This document shows, piece after piece, positions 1 to 6,255 of a DNA stretch of 6,776 nt (positions within the stretch are counted from its first letter, which is position 1; every line of letters begins with the position of its first letter). This DNA is from Planctomycetaceae bacterium (lineage in GTDB: Bacteria > Planctomycetota > Planctomycetia > Pirellulales > Pirellulaceae). The position numbers and the translations under genes are program-made. The notes under the pieces were generated by a model. It made no database searches, was not told where the DNA came from, and worked only from the letters and a program-made list of their open reading frames with translations. The stretch spans positions 1 to 6,776 of the forward strand of contig JACKHN010000061.1 in NCBI GenBank assembly GCA_020638975.1, read 5' to 3'.

Positions 1-1640
1 ATGATCTCTTCTCGCCAGTCGCCAAGTATGTCTGCGCACAAACAGGGATTGGACTTGGAACCATTGATCGAGACACAATCGTACTGGCGCGCATCGAAGA
101 AAGGCGTTTCGGCTTCGTTGTCCCAGTCCCATTTCGTAACACGGACGCCGTCGAGCAACTCGCGCAGCGGATCACCATCCCACCAGATGCCCATGTTGCA
201 TGTCCGCGGTGACCGTTCCGAAATCTTCTCGCCGCGTACATTAAAGAGCCCTTCAACGCCGCGGCCCTTGCCCCACATCTCGAAGCCGCGATGACGCGGG
301 TCGATGTCCAAGGCACAAGCCCGACCGACTCCATCGCGGCCTGTCGACTCAACACCAAAGATCTGTTCGCCCGTGCGAGCGTCGCGGAGTTGGATGCCGG
401 CCGAGCTTTGCCGATCGCCGTTGGCCTTGAAGACCTCCAGGCCTGGCCGATCCGGGTCGATGTCGCTGAAGTGCATCGCGTCGCCGTGCCCCAGGCCGGT
501 GGAGTACAAGCCTTGGCCGTCGTCATCGATCACGCACGAGCCATAGATGATCTCATCCCTGCCATCGTCGTCCACATCGCCGACCGCAATACCGTGGTTG
601 CCTTGTCCCCGATACTCGTGATTGCCAACGGTGCCGTCGTCGCTGTCGAACGTCCAGACGTGTTCGAGCTTGCCGCCTCGCCAATTCCAAGCCGCCAGCA
701 CACTCCGCGTATAGTAACCGCGGCACATCACGACAGTTGGCCGTTGGCCGTCGAGATACGCTACACAAGCGAGAAAACGATCGACGCGGTTACCGTAGTC
801 GTCTCCCCAATCACGCACGTTACCCCGCGGTGGAATGTAGTCAGTCGTCGCCAACGCCGCGCCGCTGAGCCCATCGAACACAGTGAGGAATTCCGGGCCG
901 TCGAGCACGTATCCGGCATCGTTTCGATAATCGGCGACCGCATCGCCGATCACATTCCCTGCTCCATCGACCGTTGCGTCGGCGGTCTTGCAGACAACTT
1001 CGGCTCGCCCGTCTCCGTCAAGATCATAGACCATGAACTGCGTGTAATGCGCGCCTTCGCGGATGTTTCTGCCCAGGTTGATCGTCCATAGATGCGTTCC
1101 ATCCAAACGATAAGCCTGCAGGATCGATTCCGTGGTCACGCCTCGCTGCGAGTTGTCGCGTCCGCGGCCCACTTGATGCAACACGATCTCGTACTCGCCA
1201 TCTCCGTCGAGATCGCCAACGGAAGCATCGTTTGGCCGATAGCCTTCCGGAGTCTGCAATGGGATGGAAAGGTAAGGGCGATCGATGCCTTCCGCTGGCA
1301 GGGCAACGGACGCACTCGGAGAACTCTCGATACCACCGCTGACGGACCGCACGAAGTAATTCACACCGACTTGCCGGTCTGCTGACCGATCGATGAAGTA
1401 CGTAACATCGCTGATGGGATCGCCGTTCAGCCTCGTCACTTCACCGCCGCTCGACCGATAGACGTTGAACGCGATATCACTGGCGTCCGTTGCCAACAAC
1501 CGCCAACCGGCGAACACTTCGGATTCACTCGTCCGCATCGCGACCACCCCGCGCCCTAGTCGTTCCTGCTGGCGCTGAGCCATCACGCCCGTAGTGCAGC
1601 AACCGACAAGCACAAGGAACACGGCAAGTCGTACGATCAT
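1..1640 (-). CDS. Rhamnogalacturonan lyase, polysaccharide lyase family 11 (3' end beyond window)
   Basis: This secreted enzyme is expected to cleave the rhamnogalacturonan I backbone of pectin by beta-elimination. The frame is open for 546 codons and leaves the window with no stop. Family-typical motifs are visible: Ca-loop repeats DLDGDGEYE (143-151), DLDGDGRAE (206-214) and DVDDDGRDE (355-363) of the beta-propeller, then GDAMHFSDIDPDRPG (386-400), DIDPRHRGFEMWG (from 445), CNMGIWWDGDPLRELLDG (481-498) and DILGDWREE (537-545). PL11 enzymes are usually about 600-650 residues, so perhaps 60-100 C-terminal residues are missing. The N-terminus is a signal sequence with a possible type I site VMA|Q at 21/22, and also a lipobox-like LVGC at 11-14, so a lipoprotein is not excluded. 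I chose the ATG at 1640 because GGAG lies 8 nt upstream; the ATG at 1646 has only 2 nt. The gene is separated from the defence-type genes by an IS remnant and probably has its own promoter. Family assignment is firm; substrate is inferred. Confidence 0.92.
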   Translation of the reverse strand, partial: MIVRLAVFLVLVGCCTTGVMAQRQQERLGRGVVAMRTSESEVFAGWRLLATDASDIAFNVYRSSGGEVTRLNGDPISDVTYFIDRSADRQVGVNYFVRSVSGGIESSPSASVALPAEGIDRPYLSIPLQTPEGYRPNDASVGDLDGDGEYEIVLHQVGRGRDNSQRGVTTESILQAYRLDGTHLWTINLGRNIREGAHYTQFMVYDLDGDGRAEVVCKTADATVDGAGNVIGDAVADYRNDAGYVLDGPEFLTVFDGLSGAALATTDYIPPRGNVRDWGDDYGNRVDRFLACVAYLDGQRPTVVMCRGYYTRSVLAAWNWRGGKLEHVWTFDSDDGTVGNHEYRGQGNHGIAVGDVDDDGRDEIIYGSCVIDDDGQGLYSTGLGHGDAMHFSDIDPDRPGLEVFKANGDRQSSAGIQLRDARTGEQIFGVESTGRDGVGRACALDIDPRHRGFEMWGKGRGVEGLFNVRGEKISERSPRTCNMGIWWDGDPLRELLDGVRVTKWDWDNEAETPFFDARQYDCVSINGSKSNPCLCADILGDWREEI

Positions 1641-1648
1641 GGTCATTT

Positions 1649-1652
1649 CTCC
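1649..1652 (-). promoter_or_regulatory. Ribosome binding site deciding the PL11 lyase start
   Basis: GGAG on the minus strand is 8 nt before the ATG at 1640 but only 2 nt before the in-frame ATG at 1646. The spacing favours the inner start. Either start leaves the signal peptide intact. Confidence 0.5.
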
Positions 1653-1698
1653 GGGGCCAATCTGCTTTCAATTTGATGTGAAGGGTGTGACTGCGACT

Positions 1699-1730
1699 GG
1701 TATATCTACCATAAATTCTACCGCTATACC
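1699..1730. repeat. Imperfect inverted/direct repeat, possible operator of the lyase
   Basis: GGTATA at 1699-1704 pairs with TATACC at 1725-1730. Inside them TCTACC occurs twice, at 1705-1710 and 1717-1722, with a period of 12 bp. The element is 59-90 bp upstream of the lyase start, where a regulator of pectin use could bind. It is short and could be chance. Confidence 0.25.
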
Positions 1731-1844
1731 GCGAGCGACTTTACTGCCATTCAGTTTTTCAAAGTGGAGGATCCGTATGCGTGAGGGCTTGATCATGCAC
1801 GGCACTCCGATGTCACTAAATAGGACCTCCACCTGATCGGAGCG

Positions 1845-2912
1845 TTATGCGGTGAGTTGGTAGAGTTGTGGGATTTCGTGATGGTAGTCGGGTTGTTCGT
1901 GAAACCAGGTGATGACTTGGTCGAGCAGTTCGGCGATCGAGGAGCAACGATGGTTTCGGGTGATCGTCTCATGAAGGTGCCACCAGACGCGTTCGATCGG
2001 ATTGGTTTCGGGAGCCTAGGTCGGCAGAAACTGCAGTTGCAGGCGATGCTGCCAACATTGCAAGTATGCTTCGACGGCTCGGCTCTTGGGGAAACCAGCG
2101 TTGTCGCAGATGACGTGGATCTTGTGATAGCCGCGCAATCTTCGTCGCAGATCATTGAGGTGAGCGACGAACAACTTCGTATCGCGACGAGCGGCGGGGG
2201 AACTGATCAACAGCTTCCGTGTCTGCCACACCAGCGCGCCGGCGAGATATCGCTTCTCGTTGTTGCCGGGTGTCCGCACCGTCGCCTGTTGTCCACGAAC
2301 CATCCACGACGAGCCGATCTTGGGATTGATGTTCAGATCGACTTCGTCTTGAAAGGCAGCCGCTTCGTCGTCAGGCAGGTTGGCCAACAGCGTGTGCAGG
2401 TGCGAGAGTTTCGCTTCGTAAGCCGGGTCGTGCGGCCCCAGCACTGGGCGCGGCCGGCGCCACACAAAGTTCATTCAGTGAAGGATGCGGCGCACACACT
2501 CAGCACTCTTGCGGATGCCCTTTTCCCACCACGGCACTTCCGCCAGCGTGCTGCACGACCAACGCACACGAAAATATCCGAAGTCCTGCGGCGTCTTGGT
2601 CAGCACCCAGCAGCGAATCCAGGACCACCACATCGGCTGAATCGCTGGCCCACGATCTTGGCCCATCAAGGCTTCCGCGCCGCCGCTGCGGAAACGGGCC
2701 ACACAGCCGGCGACCAAATCATTGCTGACAAACAACAAGTCTCGCAACTCTCGATAAGATCGTCCTTCGGCCAACAGCAGCAGCACGTGAGCCCTTCGTG
2801 CTTGCAGTAGCCGGCCACTCCGAAGCGCGACTGGTTGAGTACATCGACTTTCTGCTGAAGCCATCGAAACGCTACCAGTCCAAGTTCGCGATAGCTGCAC
2901 CGTCACTGGCAA
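1845..2912 (-). pseudogene. IS630-family transposase, broken by two in-frame stop codons
   Basis: One continuous frame of 355 codons encodes an IS630-type DDE transposase that would cut and rejoin IS ends at TA targets. It contains the helix-turn-helix start region (RRAHVLLLLAEGRSYRELRD), the first acidic motif FQDEVDLNINPKIGSSW, the second in VICDNAGF, and the third in APETNPIERVWW. It is interrupted by TGA at 2475-2477, just after VRRILH, and by TAG at 2016-2018. The TAG falls where the family motif LPTYAPE has Tyr, between the second and third catalytic acidic residues. The frame ends at TAA 1845-1847. Because both stops lie upstream of or within the catalytic core, no active enzyme is expected. 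The true start is uncertain: 2912 is a TTG with no good ribosome binding site, and the first 35 or so residues do not look typical. I could not define the terminal inverted repeats. Confidence 0.9.
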
Positions 2913-3275
2913 CCGGCTGGCCTCGAATTCTTACCCGGACTCATCCGAACGGCATCGTTTCCCAACGGCACCATCTGGCAATCACGGCCCCCAGAGAAGA
3001 AAGGGGCAACCTTCGAAGTCGCGCCGAATCGGCATGACCGGGCTGAGCATTCCACATAGCGCGCCGCGGCAACGCGTTGCAGAGTTGGTCTGAATGACTT
3101 GGGTTTCGCTCCCTCCCCAGAACTTCTTGACATGCTGCACAAACCGCCGCAGCAAACTGGATCGGACGACTTTCCAAGTAGCGGAACGTGACGAATCGGC
3201 AAGGACAAATGGCGGCTGACCAAGGAGAGTGTCTGTGCGGCGACCTATCCAGCGGAAGCCCCGGAGGCCGGTAAC
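2913..3275. other. Region without a supported gene between the IS remnant and the TIR effector
   Basis: Open frames of 78-107 codons exist on the minus strand here (2903-3223 and 2941-3177), but their composition is rich in Cys, Arg and Ser with no motif I recognise, and they overlap one another in different frames. It could be a decayed genomic repeat or flanking IS sequence. No RNA gene, terminator with a T run, or clear inverted repeat was seen. A small CCGG-AGG-CCGG palindrome lies at 3261-3271, just downstream of the effector stop. Confidence 0.4.
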
Positions 3276-4196
3276 CTAACGCGGGCCAATTCGATCAAAG
3301 AGTGATTTCAATTGAGTGCAGACGGGCGCAAGTGCCGTCGCAAGTTGTCGCTGGTCGGTTGGGTCACTGGGTTGTGAGAACGCCAGCGGATTCAGGCCGA
3401 GCAAATCACTTGGCATTTTCAGGTTGATGTTCCGTGGGCTGACAAGGACTGTGCGTTCTCGCCCAAGCTGTCCCATGAACAGACCAAGTTCGAACACAAC
3501 ATTGTCTCGTGGCGCAGACTTCTGTTCTTTTCTGCTGCGAACCACATCCTCGTCCATAACGACGGCAATGCCGAAGTCGGCCATCTGCAATTCACGTTCA
3601 AGGTCTTCCATCGTCTGCTTGGTAGGGCCGAAGGCCTGATCGGTCCAGACTGAAACACTGCTGCAATGGTGATCGAGCCCCAACTGAATGCCTTCTGCAA
3701 AAACCAGATTTTCGCTCGACGAATAGATAAAGACGTTTGGCACCTCGTTCGGTCGGCGGATCAACCGGTTTCTGTTCCGAAGACGGTCACAAAGCTCCAC
3801 CGCACTTCGTCGCCAAAGTTCAGGGTTGGCGTCGGCCAGTCGGCTGAAAGCGGGCTCCGTTACCTGTGCAACCACCGTCTTCTCTGCGGCCAGCACAGTT
3901 GCCGACCTGCGGGCCTTGCGGTCGATCAGGGCCATCTCTCCAACGTGCGTTCCGGCTTTGCGTGTCGCATAAGGCCGACCGTTTGCGTACACAGTCAGGA
4001 TACCGGAAATGACAAGGAAGATGTCGTTGTCTTCTGCATCCTGTGTGATAAGTACATCTCCCGCCTTCAGTTCTCGAAGTTGAGCGACTTCAAGCAGCCC
4101 GGCGGCGATCTTCTTGTCCCCATTGACAATTCCTTGGTCGGCGAATGTTTCGGGCAACAGGCGTTTGCCATCTTCACCTTCAAATCGTTCGATCAT
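3276..4196 (-). CDS. Cyclic-nucleotide-binding / TIR domain effector, PycTIR-like
   Basis: This 306-residue cytosolic protein joins a CAP-type cyclic nucleotide-binding domain (about 35-140) to a TIR-like domain (about 153-300) of the predicted nucleotide-binding/CAP12-type family. The phosphate-binding cassette is intact: GEMALIDRKARRSATV at 86-101, with the conserved Glu and Arg that grip the cyclic phosphate. The TIR domain opens with NVFIYSSSEN (154-163) and carries the probable catalytic glutamate E236 in RDNVVFELGLF (230-240). Known Pycsar effectors with this layout bind cCMP or cUMP made by a partner cyclase and then degrade NAD+, stopping phage growth; this function is inferred here. 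The gene follows the E2 gene after 34 nt, and AAAGGGA sits 7 nt before the ATG, so it is the last gene of the cluster. A CBASS effector is less likely, since CBASS signals are oligonucleotides rather than mononucleotides. Confidence 0.93.
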   Translation of the reverse strand: MIERFEGEDGKRLLPETFADQGIVNGDKKIAAGLLEVAQLRELKAGDVLITQDAEDNDIFLVISGILTVYANGRPYATRKAGTHVGEMALIDRKARRSATVLAAEKTVVAQVTEPAFSRLADANPELWRRSAVELCDRLRNRNRLIRRPNEVPNVFIYSSSENLVFAEGIQLGLDHHCSSVSVWTDQAFGPTKQTMEDLERELQMADFGIAVVMDEDVVRSRKEQKSAPRDNVVFELGLFMGQLGRERTVLVSPRNINLKMPSDLLGLNPLAFSQPSDPTDQRQLATALAPVCTQLKSLFDRIGPR

Positions 4197-4203
4197 GATT
4201 CGA

Positions 4204-4210
4204 TCCCTTT
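4204..4210 (-). promoter_or_regulatory. Ribosome binding site of the TIR effector
   Basis: AAAGGGA on the minus strand is spaced 7 nt from the ATG at 4196. It is the clearest Shine-Dalgarno sequence in the cluster and supports this start. Confidence 0.6.
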
Positions 4211-4230
4211 CACCGTGTGTCGTTACCGAG

Positions 4231-4806
4231 CTAGAACTTGCGCATGTGACACTTCTTGTACTTCAGGCCACTCCCACAAGGGCAAGGGGCATTTCTGCCA
4301 ACGCCGCCCATTGCTCGTATCGCTTCTCGGATTCCCTGTTCGCCGTGTGAGCGATCTTCACCGGGCCACTTGGCAACGCCGCCTGTGATGAGCGTCTTGG
4401 CCAGCCGTTTCTGGTAGATGTGCTGCTTGAACAGGAAAGTGTGGATAACGGCGAACAGGTCGTTGAGAGAGGTCGGGTCCGAAAAGGCGATCCCGGATTC
4501 GCCAGGAATAAACAGGCAAAGCCGCCCGTCACTCTCAATGTGACTGTCGCCCGAGTTCTTCCACCGATCTCGGTGGCTTTCCAGATAAACGGAGGGTGGC
4601 TGGTTTCTGGCCGGAAACGTCTTGGGATACTCGATGCGCAGCGTTGCCGATTCGTAAACGTGTCCGTGCTCCGAATTGACGTTGAACGTCCCACGGATGT
4701 ACGCCGTCCGGGTGCCGTCAATTCCTGCCTCGAAATCGTCAAGCAGTTGGGCGGCAACGGCCTGTTCCTGCTTCCAGCGATTTGGGTCGGCGTCATGCCT
4801 GCACAT
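4231..4806 (-). CDS. E2 (UBC-like) conjugating protein with C-terminal SEC-C zinc motif
   Basis: The 191-residue product resembles prokaryotic E2-like proteins, which accept a ubiquitin-like modifier from an E1 as a thioester and pass it to a target. The core (about 10-135) shows an N-terminal helix, the strand-rich stretch YESATLRIEYPKTFPARNQPP (51-71, part of which is the typical Pro-containing strand), and the active-site segment HIESDGRLCL (89-98), where C97 is the candidate catalytic cysteine and H89 the usual upstream His. A linker follows, then a SEC-C motif CPCGSGLKYKKCH (175-187) with zinc ligands C175, C177, C186 and H187, as in SecA tails; it probably binds a partner or nucleic acid. 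The first ATG in this frame after an upstream stop is 4806; only weak GGTGAG-type pairing precedes it. The gene is followed after 34 nt by the TIR effector. The cyclase-like frame overlaps it in another phase; this frame carries the conserved motifs and is the real one. Confidence 0.88.
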   Translation of the reverse strand: MCRHDADPNRWKQEQAVAAQLLDDFEAGIDGTRTAYIRGTFNVNSEHGHVYESATLRIEYPKTFPARNQPPSVYLESHRDRWKNSGDSHIESDGRLCLFIPGESGIAFSDPTSLNDLFAVIHTFLFKQHIYQKRLAKTLITGGVAKWPGEDRSHGEQGIREAIRAMGGVGRNAPCPCGSGLKYKKCHMRKF

Positions 4807-5369
4807 CGCCTCACCCCGACCTCCACGGCCTGCTGTCGTGCCGCCGATGCCGTCGCAGCCGTCGATACCCTGATGCGCCCGTCGCTTGCATTGGCTCCAA
4901 GACTCCCCGCCTCCGCTGCCTTCTCCTCCTTCTTTTCGTCGAGCATCGGAAATGTCAGATTCGTAGCTACGTATGCCGATCCCCGTTTGGTGAACTCTTC
5001 TTTCACTTCCTCATCGTCCAGTTGATCATAGATTTCGCCGCAGATGCGAATTTGCTTGGCGGAAGAAATCGTTTGGAGACGTTCGGCCTCGGTGACTTCA
5101 GGGCCGAAGCAGATTGTGATGCGTTCACCTTGTTTGCCCAGTCGTGAGACAATGACCTTACCAACATCCATTCCCACAGCTACATGGATATCTTCCCGGT
5201 CAGTCAAGTGCTCATTCAGAACGTGTTCCATCGAGGACTGAAGGCCGATGGCGAGATCGACGGCATCTTGTGTCCAACGTACCAATTGCCTCGTATTGAC
5301 TATGCCAGTCGTGCCCCATGTAAGGTGGATCGCCAGTGCTTGAAGTGCGCGAGCAGTCGTCAATGGCAC
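4263..5369 (-). CDS. Truncated class III nucleotide cyclase-like protein (probable PycC remnant)
   Basis: Only roughly 5370-4920 resembles a protein family. QDAVDLAIGLQSSMEHVL, then IHVAVGMDVGKVIVSRLG, then CFGPEVTEAERLQ match the C-terminal half of class III (adenylate/guanylate-type) cyclase domains, the fold of Pycsar pyrimidine cyclases that would activate the neighbouring effector. The N-terminal half, with the two metal-binding Asp residues and the GD turn, is missing: the frame stops at TAA 5418-5420. The usual Asn of the VNxAxR motif is Thr here (VTEAER), although the Arg is kept. The GTG at 5369 is merely the first likely start in the frame. Past about 4920 the frame enters a low-complexity Lys/Glu/Ala tail and then runs through the E2 gene in a different phase to 4263, so its real end is unknown; a frameshift in the tail is likely. 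I regard it as a decayed or inactive cyclase. The alternative is a stand-alone nucleotide-sensing fragment. Confidence 0.6.
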   Translation of the reverse strand: MPLTTARALQALAIHLTWGTTGIVNTRQLVRWTQDAVDLAIGLQSSMEHVLNEHLTDREDIHVAVGMDVGKVIVSRLGKQGERITICFGPEVTEAERLQTISSAKQIRICGEIYDQLDDEEVKEEFTKRGSAYVATNLTFPMLDEKKEEKAAEAGSLGANASDGRIRVSTAATASAARQQAVEVGVRRCAGMTPTQIAGSRNRPLPPNCLTISRQELTAPGRRTSVGRSTSIRSTDTFTNRQRCASSIPRRFRPETSHPPFIWKATEIGGRTRATVTLRVTGGFACLFLANPGSPFRTRPLSTTCSPLSTLSCSSSTSTRNGWPRRSSQAALPSGPVKIAHTANRESEKRYEQWAALAEMPLALVGVA

Positions 5370-5389
5370 GCAAGATGTCGCAACTTCAC

Positions 5390-5529
5390 AATGTGCCGCT
5401 GGAGAGTTGACGACAACTTATAGAGAAGTCTTCTCGATAAAAAGCTTTCTGACGCGCAATGATATCGAGATCATATGGTAAAACGTTGTCGAACGTTTGA
5501 TTGATTCGGCTGATAGCTAAACAAAAGTC
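5390..5529 (-). pseudogene. Possible transposase N-terminal fragment (IS4-like), very tentative
   Basis: On the minus strand a frame open from inside the hairpin to TGA near 5389 reads SRINQTFDNVLPYDLDIIAR followed by QKAFYREDFS. This looks like genuine protein and recalls the N-termini of IS4-type transposases, but I recognise it only from general pattern. It has no start codon and breaks off next to the point where the cyclase loses similarity. If real, it marks an insertion and deletion event that removed the first half of the cyclase. Confidence 0.25.
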
Positions 5530-5564
5530 ATAGTTCCGGCCCCAGACGGGGCCGGAACTATGAC
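5527..5564 (-). terminator. Perfect 17-bp hairpin with T-rich tail after the E1 gene
   Basis: GTCATAGTTCCGGCCCC (5527-5543) and its exact complement (5548-5564) flank a 4-nt AGAC loop. On the minus strand the stem is followed at once by TTTTGTTT, as in an intrinsic terminator, and it begins 26 nt after the E1 stop. It would end a JAMM-E1 transcript and separate it from the cyclase-E2-TIR genes. Against this, the stem is AT-rich at its base, and a transposon-end origin is possible given the doubtful transposase fragment beside it. There is no T run on the plus-strand side. Confidence 0.55.
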
Positions 5565-5589
5565 AGTGAAATCGATCGAATGTTCGAAC

Positions 5590-6255
5590 TCAACATGAGG
5601 CTACGGCCATCTCGCTTGCCAAAAGATTGAGCGCAACGTCCCGGTCGGTCGGTATGCCGCGGAGCGAACGTGTGAACTGATGAACCATCAGTCCGGCAGC
5701 GATCATGGCAGCATAGAGTGTGCTTCGACTTGTGCAACTTCCAGCTTGTGCTTCGGATTGAGCGAATAGTGTGCTTGGATAGTGCTTTTCGACGCCTGGG
5801 TTGTCTGCTGTCAGCACGCGAACAACTTCGCCGAGCATTCTGGCATCGCACCAGAAGCTACTACGGTCTTTGACACTGCGCCAGATGGCAGCTCGCGCCG
5901 AAATAGAATCGACGCAACAGAAGACCGAATCTCCAATCTTCTGCTTCGAGCGATATCGGTCTTCGATGGACTCAACAGTGATTGACGGGTCGAGTCGGCG
6001 AATCGAGGCCTCGACAGCCTGGACTTTGGGCATACCGATCTCATCGGCTGCAAAGCCTTGTGTCGTCGTGTTAGACAAGTCGACATGGTCGAAGTCAATG
6101 AGTTGGAGATCGCAAACGCCGATCGCAGCAAGCTGAATCGCAACATTTCGGCCGACGGCACCAACGCCGATGATGGTGACGCGACAATTGTGGAGTTTCT
6201 CGTTCGGTACGAGATCTCGTTGGCGTAGGAAACGATCGTTTGTGAGTTCATTCAT
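5590..6255 (-). CDS. E1-like ThiF/MoeB-fold adenylyltransferase of a ubiquitin-like system
   Basis: The 221-residue protein should adenylate the C-terminus of a ubiquitin-like modifier with ATP and hand it on, via a thioester, to the E2. The nucleotide-binding loop GVGAVG (30-35) is followed by DFDHVDLSN (54-62), with the acidic residues that hold Mg-ATP, K77 in GMPKVQA, and D116 in the CVDS segment. RQRDL near the start (11-15) is the typical N-terminal arginine motif. C174 in GSCTSRSTLY (172-181) lies in the crossover-loop region and is the likely thioester cysteine. The SNLQRQ arginine of MoeB/ThiF is Thr here (SNTTTQ), and the zinc-binding cysteine pairs of MoeB are absent. The ATG at 6255 overlaps the upstream JAMM stop by 8 nt, indicating translational coupling; an in-frame TTG at 6264 is possible but less likely. 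No UFD or SCCH domain follows, so it is a minimal E1. Confidence 0.92.
   Translation of the reverse strand: MNELTNDRFLRQRDLVPNEKLHNCRVTIIGVGAVGRNVAIQLAAIGVCDLQLIDFDHVDLSNTTTQGFAADEIGMPKVQAVEASIRRLDPSITVESIEDRYRSKQKIGDSVFCCVDSISARAAIWRSVKDRSSFWCDARMLGEVVRVLTADNPGVEKHYPSTLFAQSEAQAGSCTSRSTLYAAMIAAGLMVHQFTRSLRGIPTDRDVALNLLASEMAVASC

Larger units (their letters stand above)
1647..1844. other. Intergenic region upstream of the PL11 lyase
   Basis: About 200 bp lie between the 3' end of the IS630 pseudogene and the lyase start. The part nearest the lyase is more AT-rich than its surroundings and should hold the lyase promoter, but I could not identify convincing -35 and -10 boxes. I saw no credible gene. 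The outer end of the insertion sequence should also lie here, but I could not match it to a partner terminal inverted repeat on the other side. Confidence 0.5.

Noticed and set aside
291..1385. Long plus-strand open frames (266 and 97 codons) across the left part
   Set aside because: They are antisense shadows of the PL11 lyase frame, which carries all the conserved motifs.
1857..2810. A 317-codon plus-strand open frame
   Set aside because: It lies opposite the IS630 transposase frame, whose DDE motifs are clear; the plus frame has no recognisable domain.
2903..3223. 106- and 78-codon minus-strand open frames as genes
   Set aside because: They overlap in different phases, have unusual Cys/Arg/Ser-rich composition, show no motif, and the first also overlaps the transposase pseudogene.
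3261..3271. Terminator after the TIR effector
   Set aside because: The CCGG-AGG-CCGG palindrome allows only a 4-bp stem and no T run follows on the minus strand.
3272..3280. Integron attC-like core (GTTAGGT on the minus strand) at the end of the TIR gene
   Set aside because: It matches GTTRRRY, but no paired RYYYAAC box, no imperfect palindrome of attC size and no integrase are present; a 7-bp degenerate match is expected by chance.
3666..4388. A 240-codon plus-strand open frame across the effector and E2 genes
   Set aside because: It is the antisense of two well supported genes and looks like no protein family.
4811..4891. A 26-codon arginine-rich leader peptide ending 4 nt before the E2 start
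   Set aside because: The ATG has poorly spaced ribosome binding and the frame lies within the cyclase tail; the position is suggestive but nothing else supports it.
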